Below, piece after piece: positions 43,231-53,720 of a stretch of 64,000 bases of DNA. Both the position numbers and the translations under genes were made by a program. This DNA comes from Methylomonas sp. (GTDB taxonomy: Bacteria; Pseudomonadota; Gammaproteobacteria; Methylococcales; Methylomonadaceae). A model generated the notes under the pieces. The model was not told the DNA's origin and made no database searches. It saw only the letters and a program-made list of their open reading frames with translations. The stretch lies in NCBI GenBank assembly GCA_002928965.1, contig PERU01000005.1:62001-126000 (forward strand), in the 5' to 3' direction. Numbering within the stretch: the first letter of the stretch is position 1; each line of letters begins with the position of its first letter.

Positions 43231-44135
43231 TCAGGTCTCGAATTAAGAATACCCAGTTTTGAGCTACAGTTAACGCCATGACCAGACCTCTTAGACTTGA
43301 ATTTCCAAATGCGCTCTACCACATCACTTCCCGCGGTGATCGGCGAGAAGATATCTACGAAGACGCAGAGGACAGGCATATTTTTCTGAGCCTGCTGGGC
43401 AAGGTTGTTGCTGATTTCAATTGGCTTTGTCACGGCTATTGCCTGATGACAAACCATTACCATTTGATAGTAGAAACCCTTGAGGGCAATCTCTCCAAAG
43501 GGATGCGGCAATTGAACGGCGTGTACACTCAAACCAGCAATCGCCGCCACGGGCGGACGGGACATTTATTCCAAGGTCGTTATAAAGCCATTCTGGTGGA
43601 TAAAGAAAGCTACCTTCTGGAATTGGCTCGCTACGTTGTGCTTAATCCTGCCAGAGCGGGCATGGTGCGAAAACTTGAAGACTGGCCGTGGAGCAGTTAC
43701 CTTGCGATGAGCGACCAAGTAAAAAAGGCTGACTGGCTGACAACGGACTGGATATTGTCCCAATTCGGCGAGAATCGAGCCGCAGCAGAACAGCGTTATC
43801 GCGTGTTTGTGCAGGATGGCATGCAGCAGACTATTGAAATTTGGCCTAATTTAAAGAATCAGATTTATCTGGGTGATGAGGAATTTGTAGCAAAGGTTCA
43901 ACAGGGCTTTGAATTCGACAAACAGGCTTGGGATATTCCAAAAAAACAAAAGCGGGGGATAGCCAAGTCGTTATTCGAAATCGAGCGGCAAGCAATTGAT
44001 AGGAATACCGCCATAAAAACAGCGTATGCCACTGGAGTTTATAGTCAGCGAGAAATTGGGACGCATTTTAATCTGCATCCCAGTACAGTGAGTGTGATCG
44101 TCAGGCAAGGCAGCAATTCTTAATTCGGGACCTGA
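43231..44135 (+). mobile_element. REP-type transposase unit bounded by 20-bp inverted repeats
   Basis: TCAGGTCTCGAATTAAGAAT (43231-43250) and ATTCTTAATTCGGGACCTGA (44116-44135) are inverted copies with one mismatch, enclosing only the transposase gene; the right copy contains its stop codon. The unit starts 62 bp after the attC end. Such IR-flanked RAYT genes are candidate self-mobile units. Confidence 0.75.
43278..44123 (+). CDS. REP-associated tyrosine transposase (RAYT, Y1-Tnp family)
   Basis: This 281-residue HUH single-strand transposase carries RPLRLEFPNALYHITSRGDR at the N-terminus. The HUH metal motif is H60-Y-H62 in CLMTNHYHLIVETLEG. A probable catalytic tyrosine lies in NGVYTQTSNRRHGRTGHLFQ (Y83). 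The C-terminal ~80 residues add a helix-turn-helix resembling AYATGVYSQREIGTHFNLHP, probably for DNA recognition. The family processes REP-like palindromes and is domesticated in some genomes. The frame is intact. Confidence 0.9.
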   Translation: MTRPLRLEFPNALYHITSRGDRREDIYEDAEDRHIFLSLLGKVVADFNWLCHGYCLMTNHYHLIVETLEGNLSKGMRQLNGVYTQTSNRRHGRTGHLFQGRYKAILVDKESYLLELARYVVLNPARAGMVRKLEDWPWSSYLAMSDQVKKADWLTTDWILSQFGENRAAAEQRYRVFVQDGMQQTIEIWPNLKNQIYLGDEEFVAKVQQGFEFDKQAWDIPKKQKRGIAKSLFEIERQAIDRNTAIKTAYATGVYSQREIGTHFNLHPSTVSVIVRQGSNS

Positions 44136-44192
44136 CCCCATCTTTGACCCTTTGCCTTTCCAGGATACAGCCAAGTGGGGGCTTGAAATCAG

Positions 44193-45145
<953 letters not shown>

Positions 45146-45217
45146 GGTTTACGCCCCTGTGTGTCTCGACAAGCCGTTATAATAGCACTCCGATTTTAAT
45201 AGACCGCGTGCAAAGCT

Positions 45218-46648
45218 ATGCAACTACCCAATTATTCCGCCGCCAGAGTGCTGGTGGTCGGCGATTTGATGCTGGACCGTTATTGGCATGGGCCTACTTC
45301 GAGGATTTCCCCAGAAGCGCCGGTGCCGGTGGTACATGTCAAACAGGACGAGCAGCGGGCTGGCGGGGCCGGTAACGTCGCGCTGAATATCGCCGCGCTG
45401 GGTGCAAAAGCTTCGCTGCTGGGGTTTACCGGCGAGGACGAAGCCGCTGTGGCCTTGGAAACCTTGTTAAAAAAAGCCGGTGTGTTGTGTCTGTTTCAAG
45501 GCATACCGCACCATCCGACTATTACCAAATTACGGGTGATGAGTCGGCATCAACAATTGATCCGGCTGGATTTTGAAGACGGCTTTCATGATGTCGATAC
45601 CGATCTGTTGCTGCACCAATATCACGCCGAGATGATGCAATCACAGGTCGTAGTCCTATCAGACTATGGCAAAGGCACTTTGAGTAAGGTCGAGCAATTC
45701 ATTCGGCTGGCCAGGCAATTGCAAAAGCCGGTGCTGGTTGATCCTAAAGGCAGCGATTTTTCCATTTACAAAGGGGCGACTCTGATCACGCCGAATTTGA
45801 GCGAATTTGAAGCGGTGGTGGGACGTTGCGCCGATCAACAGCAAATCGTCGAGCGCGGTTTGAGCTTGATGAGTGAATTAGCACTGGATGCGCTACTGGT
45901 CACGCGCGGCGAACACGGCATGTCGTTATTGAGTAAGGATGCCGAGCCTTTACATTTGCCGACCCACGCCCGCGAAGTATTCGACGTCACTGGCGCTGGC
46001 GACACGGTGATTTCGGTACTGGCCGCCAGCTTGGCAGCCAAAAAATCCCTGGCCGAAGCCACCCAGTTAGCCAACATCGGCGCCGGTATCGTAGTCGGCA
46101 AAATGGGTACTGCCACCGTTAACACCGAAGAACTGGCCAACGCCTTACACGGTCCCCGCGCCCATCAAAAAGGCGTTTGCAGCTTGGTGGAACTACTTAA
46201 AGAGCGAGCCACTGCCAAACAAAACGGTGAAAAAATCGTCGCCACCAACGGCTGTTTCGACATTTTACATCCGGGCCACGTCCGTTATTTGCAGCAAGCC
46301 AAAACCCTCGGCGACCGCTTGGTGGTATTGGTCAACAGCGATGCGTCTGTGCAACGTTTGAAAGGCCCTGAACGTCCAGTCAACAAACTTGATCATCGGA
46401 TGGAAATGCTGGCCGCGCTGGAGTGCGTGGATTGGGTGGTCGAGTTTGAACAAGATACGCCTAAAGAAGTCATCGACCAATTACTGCCCGACATCCTGGT
46501 CAAAGGCGGCGACTACACCGACATTACCAGCATAGCCGGCCACGAAAGCGTGCTGGCGAATGGCGGCGAGGTGAAGATTTTGTCGTTTATCGAAGGGCAT
46601 TCGACGACGGCGATTATTCAGACGATTAAGGATAAAACAGGCAATTAA
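45218..46648 (+). CDS. hldE: Bifunctional heptose 7-phosphate kinase / heptose 1-phosphate adenylyltransferase
   Basis: This 476-residue fusion enzyme makes ADP-heptose for the LPS inner core. The N-terminal ribokinase-like kinase (about 1-320) shows [27 protein letters not shown] and the catalytic [14 protein letters not shown]. The C-terminal nucleotidyltransferase (340-476) has [19 protein letters not shown] with the HxGH motif and [17 protein letters not shown]. Length and both domains are normal for HldE. Confidence 0.96.
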   Translation: MQLPNYSAARVLVVGDLMLDRYWHGPTSRISPEAPVPVVHVKQDEQRAGGAGNVALNIAALGAKASLLGFTGEDEAAVALETLLKKAGVLCLFQGIPHHPTITKLRVMSRHQQLIRLDFEDGFHDVDTDLLLHQYHAEMMQSQVVVLSDYGKGTLSKVEQFIRLARQLQKPVLVDPKGSDFSIYKGATLITPNLSEFEAVVGRCADQQQIVERGLSLMSELALDALLVTRGEHGMSLLSKDAEPLHLPTHAREVFDVTGAGDTVISVLAASLAAKKSLAEATQLANIGAGIVVGKMGTATVNTEELANALHGPRAHQKGVCSLVELLKERATAKQNGEKIVATNGCFDILHPGHVRYLQQAKTLGDRLVVLVNSDASVQRLKGPERPVNKLDHRMEMLAALECVDWVVEFEQDTPKEVIDQLLPDILVKGGDYTDITSIAGHESVLANGGEVKILSFIEGHSTTAIIQTIKDKTGN

Positions 46649-46746
46649 CTATTTGTGGAATAAATAGCTTGGATATACGGTGGTTGAAAAATATTATGCT
46701 ATTTTTTTGAAAATAAAAAATTATAACCAGATGCTATTATCGTTAC

Positions 46747-47001
46747 ATGTACAAAATCACCTACCGGAAGACTGCAGCCAAAGCATTGCTCAAACTACCG
46801 ATCAAAGTGGCTGAGCAATTCAGACAAGCATTCGAGCTTCTGGCAATGGACGATGATAGCTTATTGGATATAAAAAAATTGGAAGGCAGAGAAGGCTTTA
46901 GATTGCGAATTGGCAGTTATCGCGCTATTTACCGCAAACTAAATGATGTGATGGTTATTGAAATAATCAAAGTGGGCGGCCGGGGAGATATATACAAATG
47001 A
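46747..47001 (+). CDS. RelE/ParE-superfamily toxin
   Basis: This 84-residue protein matches RelE-like toxins: YKITYRKTAAKALLKLP at the N-terminus, then EGREGFRLRIGSYRAIYRKLN, a strand-rich core with the basic residues used in mRNA cleavage, and ending IIKVGGRGDIYK. It overlaps the antitoxin gene by 4 bp (ATGA), with the toxin gene first as in RelE/HTH (HigBA-like) modules. Confidence 0.88.
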   Translation: MYKITYRKTAAKALLKLPIKVAEQFRQAFELLAMDDDSLLDIKKLEGREGFRLRIGSYRAIYRKLNDVMVIEIIKVGGRGDIYK

Positions 47002-47357
47002 GCGTGCAATTTATCGAACAAAACGGCCAAAAACAATATGCCGTTGTGCCCGTCGCCGACTACGAAAAGTTGTTGGAAAAGGCGGAAATGCTGGATGATA
47101 TTAAATCCTATGACCAAGCTATGGCAAATGATGAAGAGCTTATGCCTGCCGAAATCGTTTACCGTTTAATGGATGGCGAAAATAAAATCAAAGTATGGCG
47201 CGAGCATCGCGGCATGACGCAATCAGCCTTAGCCGAATGCTGCCATATGACCCAAGCCAGCATTGTTCAAATTGAGAGCGGAAAACGGACTGGAACCTTA
47301 GTGGTGTTGAAAAAAATCGCTGCGGCGTTGCATGTGGATTTGGATGATTTGGTTTAG
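46998..47357 (+). CDS. HTH-domain antitoxin
   Basis: This 119-residue protein has a N-terminal half (residues 1-55) resembling a Phd/YefM-like or linker segment (QYAVVPVADYEKLLEKAEML). The C-terminal half is an XRE-type helix-turn-helix (WREHRGMTQSALAECCHMTQ, then IVQIESGKRTGTLVVLKKIA). It is the antitoxin and probably the autorepressor of the RelE-like toxin immediately upstream. Confidence 0.87.
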   Translation: MSVQFIEQNGQKQYAVVPVADYEKLLEKAEMLDDIKSYDQAMANDEELMPAEIVYRLMDGENKIKVWREHRGMTQSALAECCHMTQASIVQIESGKRTGTLVVLKKIAAALHVDLDDLV

Positions 47358-47440
47358 TTTCTTAATTCCTTAGATCAAGTATCAACGACCGGTTTCTGGA
47401 ATGACAAAATCTACAATTGCAGCGTCATCAAAGGGGTAGC

Positions 47441-48754
47441 ATGGCTGAAGTCGAAAACGCAGAGCGCCAATACAAAGTCCTTGTTTTCGGACTCGAACGT
47501 AAGAACTTACCAATCCCTTCGGAGCCTCTGAAATCGCAGAACTTCTCGATTTTTTTCGAAAAATTTGGTGCGGCTTGCCGTTTTCAAGAATTTGACGGTG
47601 TAATTCTGTTTCAGGGTATCTTCGAAAATTTCGAGCGTAAGAGCGATGGATACAAGTATTACACTAAACATGCTTATGACGCGGATGAACTCGATAAACG
47701 CAAGAAAGAGGCTGCTCTACTCCTCAGACAAGGAGGATTCCTCTGCTTTTTGCTTACCGATCCATTTTTTGACAGGGATGACCGTAAAGACTTTAGCGCA
47801 ACAGACCTAGCCAAATATCATCTTAACTATTCGGATTTCTATCGCAAAAACTTCCGTGATCGCATTGCACACGTGACACCAGTATTTGACGAGTTCAAAC
47901 GATTCCTAGATGTGTTTGGCGCTGCTAACAGTTACTTCGATAATTTGAACGAAGCACTTAATTGTCGGGATTTGGCCAGAGTTGGCAATCAGACCGTAGG
48001 CCTGCTAATTGAACAGTCGGAGTACTTTCTTCCATCACTTGTGCCTGACGGGCGGATTGATGTCATCAATGAATACTTTCATCTTCTTGCTGACGCGATC
48101 ACGTCTATACACAACAAGCTCCACCAAACAGTGCCGGATTGGGTTGCTGCTTATGAGTTTCAAGAAGAGCAAGCGTTATTTGAAGAGCGTACGGCACTCA
48201 TCAATAGGGTAACCGACATCGATCAACGTTTGGCACAACTTACTCAATACAAGGCATCACTCGTGCACTCAGGGCCTCAGCTGGTTGCTGATGTAAGTAC
48301 CATTCTTAAAGCCGTGCTTGGAGTAGACATTGATGCAACAGATGATTTCCGCGAGGATATCAAGTTTATGGATGACGACAATAACGTAATCGGTGTTTGT
48401 GAAATTAAGGGAATCAATCGTGGCGTGAAGCGGGAAAACATAAATCAAACGGATTCGCATAGGGAGCGGTCAGGATTTGATGCAACTTTTCCGGCGCTTC
48501 TCATTGTAAACACGGGCATAAAGAGTGCTCGATCCATTGAAGAGAAAGACCTGGAGGTTGCTGCCGAGCAGGTAAAGCATGCAGCGCACATGCGGGTCTT
48601 AATCATGCGAACATTGGATTTGTTGGGATTGCTTCGTCTCGCACTTGCGGGCAAACTCACGACTCAAGAAGCTCGCTCACTGGTGCTTTTAAATGTTGGT
48701 TGGATACGAGTGCAGTCTGAGAACATTCAAGTTCTACCTGCCAATGAAAAGTAA
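47441..48754 (+). CDS. Unknown 437-aa protein with coiled coil and nuclease-like C-terminal domain
   Basis: The ATG at 47441 has a good site (AAAGGGG) 9 bp upstream. Residues 1-170 form a mixed alpha/beta domain I do not recognise ([17 protein letters not shown] and [17 protein letters not shown]). Residues ~235-275 are a coiled coil ([20 protein letters not shown], then YKASLVHSG). Residues ~300-370 carry a PD-(D/E)XK-like pattern: acidic [13 protein letters not shown], then VIGVCEIKG with the E-x-K pair near 320. This coiled coil plus EIKG tail recurs in many conflict-system proteins. It sits behind a toxin-antitoxin pair. Confidence 0.65.
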   Translation: MAEVENAERQYKVLVFGLERKNLPIPSEPLKSQNFSIFFEKFGAACRFQEFDGVILFQGIFENFERKSDGYKYYTKHAYDADELDKRKKEAALLLRQGGFLCFLLTDPFFDRDDRKDFSATDLAKYHLNYSDFYRKNFRDRIAHVTPVFDEFKRFLDVFGAANSYFDNLNEALNCRDLARVGNQTVGLLIEQSEYFLPSLVPDGRIDVINEYFHLLADAITSIHNKLHQTVPDWVAAYEFQEEQALFEERTALINRVTDIDQRLAQLTQYKASLVHSGPQLVADVSTILKAVLGVDIDATDDFREDIKFMDDDNNVIGVCEIKGINRGVKRENINQTDSHRERSGFDATFPALLIVNTGIKSARSIEEKDLEVAAEQVKHAAHMRVLIMRTLDLLGLLRLALAGKLTTQEARSLVLLNVGWIRVQSENIQVLPANEK

Positions 48755-48785
48755 ACTTCTTTTTTCAATATCCAACTACTCATTC

Positions 48786-49646
48786 ATGACTAAGTTTTCA
48801 GACCGCCTCCACCAATACTGGCTCCTGGCCCGTTTCGATAAACCCATCGGCATTTTGATCTTGCTGTGGCCGACGTTATGGGCTTTGTGGATTGCCGGAA
48901 ACGGCAAACCTGATTTGCTGGTATTAACCGTGTTCGTGCTGGGCGTGGTGTTGATGCGCGCCGCTGGTTGTGTCATCAATGATTATGCCGACAAAGATTT
49001 CGATCCGCATGTGGATCGATGCAAACTCAGGCCAATTGCGGCGGGCAAGGTCAGCCCTAAAGAAGCGTTGATCGTATTCGCGGTGTTGTGTCTGACGGCG
49101 TTTGCTCTGGTGTTGCTGATGAACTGGTACACCATAGGCTTGTCGTTTATCGGCGCCTTTCTGGCGGCTAGTTATCCGTTCATGAAACGCTTTACTCATT
49201 TGCCGCAGGCGTATCTGGGTGCGGCCTTTGGCTTTGCAGTGCCGATGTCGTTTGCGGCGCAAACCAATCAAATTCCGCTGGTGGGTTGGATTTTGTATCT
49301 GGCGGTGCTGTTGTGGGCGTTGGTTTACGACACCATGTATGCGATGGTGGATATTGAGGATGATTTAAAAATCGGCGTGAAATCCACCGCTATTTTATTC
49401 GGCAGACGGGTGCGTGAGATTACCGCCTCCTTGCAAGTGATCATATTGGCGTTGTTGATAAGCGTCGGCATGCTGCAGCAATTGCACTGGCCGTATTATT
49501 TGGGTTTGGCGGCGGCGGCGGGATTTTCGGTGTATCAGCAAAAACTGATTTTTCATTTTCATAAGCCGGATTGCTTCAAAGCCTTTTTGAACAACAATTG
49601 GTTTGGGTTGGTGGTGTTTGTCGGTTTATTGGCTGCTTATCTATAA
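48786..49646 (+). CDS. ubiA: 4-hydroxybenzoate octaprenyltransferase (UbiA)
   Basis: This 286-residue membrane prenyltransferase is the first committed enzyme of ubiquinone synthesis. The first Asp-rich motif is [19 protein letters not shown] and the second is [20 protein letters not shown]. Eight or nine transmembrane helices follow the UbiA plan. The ATG at 48786 ([20 protein letters not shown]) matches family starts; the 31 codons further upstream overlap the nuclease-like gene. Confidence 0.94.
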   Translation: MTKFSDRLHQYWLLARFDKPIGILILLWPTLWALWIAGNGKPDLLVLTVFVLGVVLMRAAGCVINDYADKDFDPHVDRCKLRPIAAGKVSPKEALIVFAVLCLTAFALVLLMNWYTIGLSFIGAFLAASYPFMKRFTHLPQAYLGAAFGFAVPMSFAAQTNQIPLVGWILYLAVLLWALVYDTMYAMVDIEDDLKIGVKSTAILFGRRVREITASLQVIILALLISVGMLQQLHWPYYLGLAAAAGFSVYQQKLIFHFHKPDCFKAFLNNNWFGLVVFVGLLAAYL

Positions 49647-49712
49647 TCGACGCCAGCGGGTAGCGGGTGATATGCTCCCGCGCATAATCTTAAATAGTTC
49701 AGGGGTGAGAAC

Positions 49713-50456
49713 ATGCGTTTTTCCAATCAATTATCTGCATTACTACTGACTGTATGCGTTGCCGGAACGGTTCAGGCAGCGGAAATGACCCGCGCGCAGG
49801 TTGAGCAATTGCTAGCCAAAGCCGATAAACAACATCCTGCGCCGTTGCGTCGCAAGGATCTGACCGATCTGGATTTGTCCGGGCTGGATTTTCGCAACGC
49901 CGATTTATGGGGGGCGGATTTGCGCCGGGCTAATTTCAGCCATACCAATCTTGCCGGCATGAATCTGGATTTGACGGTAATGACCAATATCAAATTAGTT
50001 GGCGCGGATTTGTCCAAAACCAGCATTTTTGGGGTGAGTTTGATGCATGCCGATGCCACGGGCGCCAATCTTAGTGGTAGCCGGGTGGTGGCGGTAATGG
50101 AAGGCGCCAACTTCAGCAACGCCAATATCAGCAACGCCGACTGGGCGGCGGATATGAAAAATCAATCCATGGGCCTGATGCGCGCCAATCTTAAAGGTGC
50201 CAATTTGACCGGTGCCAATCTCAGCAACAGTAAATTTGGCAGGGCCATGCTCAAACATGCCAAACTGAATAACGCCAATCTGCAAAATACTGATTTATTC
50301 TCCGCGGAAATGGACGGCGCCAATCTGACAGGGGCGAATTTGAGCGGCGCCAATCTGTCGTCTGCGAAACTGCACGATGCGATCTTTACCAATGCCGTCA
50401 CAACCGGTATGCGGCTCGATGGTGCGCAACACATTCCCGCTGGTCTCGGTCAATAA
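49713..50456 (+). CDS. Exported pentapeptide-repeat protein
   Basis: This 247-residue protein has a signal peptide (MRFSNQLSALLLTVCVAGTVQA, cleavage near 22-23). A short helical stretch (residues 25-45) follows. A continuous pentapeptide-repeat solenoid of A(D/N)LXX units (RNADLWGADLRRANFSHTN, ANLTGANLSNSKFGRAML) runs to residue ~240, a right-handed quadrilateral beta-helix. Most known members are cytoplasmic or gyrase-interacting; a periplasmic location here is inferred from the signal. Function unknown. Confidence 0.87.
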   Translation: MRFSNQLSALLLTVCVAGTVQAAEMTRAQVEQLLAKADKQHPAPLRRKDLTDLDLSGLDFRNADLWGADLRRANFSHTNLAGMNLDLTVMTNIKLVGADLSKTSIFGVSLMHADATGANLSGSRVVAVMEGANFSNANISNADWAADMKNQSMGLMRANLKGANLTGANLSNSKFGRAMLKHAKLNNANLQNTDLFSAEMDGANLTGANLSGANLSSAKLHDAIFTNAVTTGMRLDGAQHIPAGLGQ

Positions 50457-50468
50457 CGGAGGCTCTTC

Positions 50469-51866
50469 ATGCAAATCCCCAAACAATTGTGGCAACGAAA
50501 ATCGGTCGATGCCTTAACTGCGGTCGAAAATAGTTTAAAGCAGACTTTGACGGCTAAAGATCTGACTTTACTGGGCATTGGCGCGATTATCGGTGCAGGT
50601 ATTTTTGTGCTGACCGGCATTGCGGCTGCCAAATATGCTGGCCCGGCGATTACTTTGTCATTCGTGCTGGCAGGTTTTGCCTGTGCGCTGGCGGCTTTGT
50701 GTTATAGCGAACTGGCTTCAATGATACCGGTATCCGGCAGTGCTTATAGTTATGCCTATGCCACGATGGGCGAATTGATGGCCTGGATTATCGGTTGGGA
50801 TTTGGTGTTGGAATATGCGCTGGCCAGCAGTACGGTGGCCATTGGCTGGGCAGGTTATCTGACCAGTTTTTTGGATACCTTAGGCGTGCATTTGCCGCGT
50901 TATCTGACTACGGCTTATTTGGCCGATCCTGTGGCAGGTTTTATCAATTTGCCGGCGGTCGCGATTATTTTATTGCTGACCGGCCTATTGGTGGTGGGTA
51001 TTCGTCAGTCAGCCATGTTCAATTTTGTGATGGTGATGGTCAAGCTGGCGGTGATTGTGGTGTTTATCTTCGTCGGGGCCGGACATATTCAAAGCGAAAA
51101 CTGGGCTGACTTTACCCCATTTGGATTTGGCGGCGTGTTGACTGGTGCTGGAGTGATTTTCTTTGCGTATATTGGTTTTGATGCGGTGTCTACGGCAGCA
51201 CAGGAAGCGATCAATCCGCAAAAAGATGTGCCATTCGGCATTATTGTTTCGCTAGCCTTGTGCACGGTGTTGTACATTTTGGTGGCCGGCGTGTTGACCG
51301 GCATCATTTCCTATAAAGAATTGAATGTGGCTGCGCCGATCGCCTTGGCGGTGGATCACATCGGCATGTTGTGGTTATCGCCCATCATAAAAGTCGGGGC
51401 CATTGCCGGATTGACCTCGGTGATGCTGGTGTTGCTGATGGGTCAAAGTCGCATATTCTTTTCAATGGCTAAGGACAAATTGTTGCCGCCCCTGTTTGCC
51501 GAGGTACATCCCGAATATCAAACGCCACATTTGTCGACCATGATGGTCGGTGCTGCGGTGGCATTGCTGGCAGGCTTTATGCCTATTGAAAAATTGGGTG
51601 AACTGGTCAGTATCGGCACCTTGTTTGCCTTTGTGCTGGTCTGTGGTGGGGTGTTGGTGTTGCGGGTCACCCATCCTGAACTGGAGCGACATTTCAAATG
51701 TCCTGCCTCGCCTTATGTGCCTGTGGGCGGCATTTTGGTGTGTCTGGGTTTGATGGCCGGTTTGCCATTGGATACCTGGATCAGGTTATTTATTTGGCTA
51801 TTGATTGGTTTTGGGATTTATTTTGGCTATGGCATCAAACACAGTAGATTGCGAGAAGGTAGCTAA
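50469..51866 (+). CDS. Amino-acid permease, APC superfamily (cationic-type)
   Basis: This 465-residue transporter has 12 predicted helices. TLLGIGAIIGAGIFVLTGIA and YSELASMIPVSGSAYSYAYA are the helix 1 and 2 signatures of the APC family, and FFAYIGFDAVSTAAQEAINP is helix 6. The N-terminal VDALTAVENSLKQTLTAKDL matches the CAT (cationic amino acid) group; substrate specificity is not provable. It follows the pentapeptide gene after 12 bp and may share its transcript. Confidence 0.9.
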   Translation: MQIPKQLWQRKSVDALTAVENSLKQTLTAKDLTLLGIGAIIGAGIFVLTGIAAAKYAGPAITLSFVLAGFACALAALCYSELASMIPVSGSAYSYAYATMGELMAWIIGWDLVLEYALASSTVAIGWAGYLTSFLDTLGVHLPRYLTTAYLADPVAGFINLPAVAIILLLTGLLVVGIRQSAMFNFVMVMVKLAVIVVFIFVGAGHIQSENWADFTPFGFGGVLTGAGVIFFAYIGFDAVSTAAQEAINPQKDVPFGIIVSLALCTVLYILVAGVLTGIISYKELNVAAPIALAVDHIGMLWLSPIIKVGAIAGLTSVMLVLLMGQSRIFFSMAKDKLLPPLFAEVHPEYQTPHLSTMMVGAAVALLAGFMPIEKLGELVSIGTLFAFVLVCGGVLVLRVTHPELERHFKCPASPYVPVGGILVCLGLMAGLPLDTWIRLFIWLLIGFGIYFGYGIKHSRLREGS

Positions 51867-51988
51867 AGTTTGTTGATCAGACGACTGTGAAGTGAAGTCT
51901 TTAACGCTGGAAGTTTGGCGATTACAGAAACGGGGAATTTTCTTGGAGCAGCTTTTGTTCGAATTTTCCTGCAGCCAGCATATTCGAC

Positions 51989-52020
51989 CCGCCCTGCAAG
52001 TCTGACTTACAGGACGGGTT
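51989..52020. terminator. Bidirectional terminator hairpin
   Basis: ACCCGCCCTGCAAGT is mirrored by ACTTACAGGACGGGT with two mismatches and a 3-nt loop, between the permease gene and the convergent OmpA-like gene. T-rich flanks occur on the right (TTAATA). Confidence 0.75.
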
Positions 52021-52028
52021 AATACTGA

Positions 52029-52724
52029 TTATTTCACTGCAGGGCAGTCAATATAGTCAGGATGTGAGGTGATGACAATCGCTGCGCGATGTTCTTGATT
52101 AGGGGTATTGTCAGGACCACCAGCTTCACCTTTGGCCTGGACTGTCAGTTGGCTGGCATTGGCGCCTTTTGCAATCAGCAGATTACTAACAGCTGCAGCT
52201 CTTTTTTGAGAAAGGGCTTGGTTGGCAGCTGGTTTGCCTACAGTGTCTGTGGTTGCTGTAATAGTGGCTGCTGCATCCGGGTGATGATGCAACCAGTGAC
52301 CTACGTGTTCAATCGCATTGTCTTTAATTTTGAACGGTACTGCGCTGCCGGTTTTGAAGTAGGCGACGGTTTCGTGAATCGCTTCTTCTTTATGATGGTT
52401 ACCGGCATGAACTTCCGTCAGCCATTGGCACATCTCTTTTTCTGATTCAAGCCTGTGATGGGCCGCTAATTTTGCTGCATCCAAACCTTTTTGTTTTTCG
52501 TTGATGTTCCAGTAATAGCCTTTCTCAATATGACCCAATATGTCATTGGCATCTTCCAGGGCTTCTTCGGATAATTCCTCATGCAGCATGGCTTGGCCAT
52601 AGTGACCTGTTCTGGCAGCATCTATTTCAGCTTTCAGATCGGAGCCGTCCATTCTGGGTGTGGAGCAAGCTGTCAGAGTCAGTGCCAGTGCCGCAATCGG
52701 CAAATAAAGTGATTGTTTTTTCAT
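52029..52724 (-). CDS. OmpA-family peptidoglycan-associated lipoprotein
   Basis: This 231-residue protein starts with a lipoprotein signal (LTLTACST). A helical N-terminal domain (30-130) follows, with KGYYWNINEKQKGLDAAKLA. The C-terminal OmpA domain (about 145-228) shows ATDTVGKPAANQALSQKRAA and VQAKGEAGGPDNTPNQEHRA, which bind peptidoglycan. The ATG at 52724 gives the proper signal sequence and is preferred to a start seven codons upstream. It is followed by no gene on its strand. Confidence 0.88.
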   Translation of the reverse strand: MKKQSLYLPIAALALTLTACSTPRMDGSDLKAEIDAARTGHYGQAMLHEELSEEALEDANDILGHIEKGYYWNINEKQKGLDAAKLAAHHRLESEKEMCQWLTEVHAGNHHKEEAIHETVAYFKTGSAVPFKIKDNAIEHVGHWLHHHPDAAATITATTDTVGKPAANQALSQKRAAAVSNLLIAKGANASQLTVQAKGEAGGPDNTPNQEHRAAIVITSHPDYIDCPAVK

Positions 52725-52765
52725 AGTGTTATCCTCGAGATTCAATTTAATCGCAATGGTTTGAC

Positions 52766-53167
52766 TTACTCGCCATCATCCAATGGGCCATAAGTTGTCC
52801 AATATCCAGGATAATGCAGGCCAAAGTAGCGGCTGTCTTCACTGAAACGATTCCAGACGAAGGCCGGAGCAGCAAATTCACCGGTTGGAATCGGTGCGCT
52901 TATAAATTCAGTTGCACCAACTAATGTACGGCCAACGCCATGTGCTGCACCACGTAACAGACCCCAAGTCATGCCTACGAAAATGTTTTGTTCGTCAGAG
53001 ATGTTAATGATGTTTTTTGGTATTTCCACAAAGCCAAAGGCCATGTTTCCAAGACCTTGACTGACTTTGTTGCCAAAGGTAGTAAAGTAACTTTCAGCTT
53101 GGGCTGAGGGTGTCGTCATTAATGCGCCAGTCAGAACGCAGGCGGCCAAAATTTTATTTTTATTCAT
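52766..53167 (-). CDS. TIGR04073-like exosortase-system-associated protein
   Basis: This 133-residue exported protein has a signal peptide (MNKNKILAACVLTGALMTTPSAQA). A mature part follows with GNKVSQGLGNMAFGFVEIPK, NIFVGMTWGLLRGAAHGVGR and FISAPIPTGEFAAPAF, matching the small proteins that co-occur with exosortase/PEP-CTERM systems. The role is unknown. It lies just upstream of the OmpA-like lipoprotein gene on the same strand. Confidence 0.75.
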   Translation of the reverse strand: MNKNKILAACVLTGALMTTPSAQAESYFTTFGNKVSQGLGNMAFGFVEIPKNIINISDEQNIFVGMTWGLLRGAAHGVGRTLVGATEFISAPIPTGEFAAPAFVWNRFSEDSRYFGLHYPGYWTTYGPLDDGE

Positions 53168-53346
53168 GAGTAGCTCCTTGTTTTACAGATTTATGCCCGA
53201 CCAAAAAGCTTAGCCGGACACCAAAAACGTGTACAGTCAATCGAACCTGACAAAACTAAGCTTAGACACTAATCTAGAGATTTGAAAGGTTGCAAGGAAA
53301 CAATGCGCTTTTATGTGGGAATTTGTCAAATCACTTTTGATGCTTT

Positions 53347-53655
53347 TTATTGGTGATTCTGCATTTTTTGATTGTGATCTTGTTTATGCGGCGATTTCAT
53401 GTTTTCCCATTTAGATAGCTGCTCAGGGCTTAGCACTTGCTTGATAAGTGCATGAGATTCTTCATGTACGGCTCGGAACTTTTCGTGTTGCTGCTTAAAA
53501 ATTTCGTCAAGTTTGGTTTTCTGTTCTTCGCTTAAGCCGAGATCTTTTGCCAGTTGATCGGCCCTGTGATGAGGCGGCATGGGATGGCTATCCATTGCCA
53601 AAGCAGAAATAGGCAAAGACAATGTTGTGAGCAACAACAGTTTTTTTAAAGTCAT
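53347..53655 (-). CDS. Spy/CpxP-like small periplasmic protein
   Basis: This 102-residue protein has a signal peptide (MTLKKLLLLTTLSLPISALA). A short His/Pro-rich segment and an amphipathic helical core follow, with DLGLSEEQKTKLDEIFKQQ and VLSPEQLSKWENM, two LTXXQ-type elements of the Spy/CpxP family. That family comprises periplasmic chaperones and stress sensors. The C-terminal tail is His/Gln/Lys-rich (SPHKQDHNQKMQNHQ). The ATG at 53655 restores a normal signal peptide. Confidence 0.8.
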   Translation of the reverse strand: MTLKKLLLLTTLSLPISALAMDSHPMPPHHRADQLAKDLGLSEEQKTKLDEIFKQQHEKFRAVHEESHALIKQVLSPEQLSKWENMKSPHKQDHNQKMQNHQ

Positions 53656-53720
53656 GGCAACCTCATTTTTAATTTTTAAAATTAGCAGTCCAGGGGAATC
53701 AAATGTAAGTAGTGAGCTGA

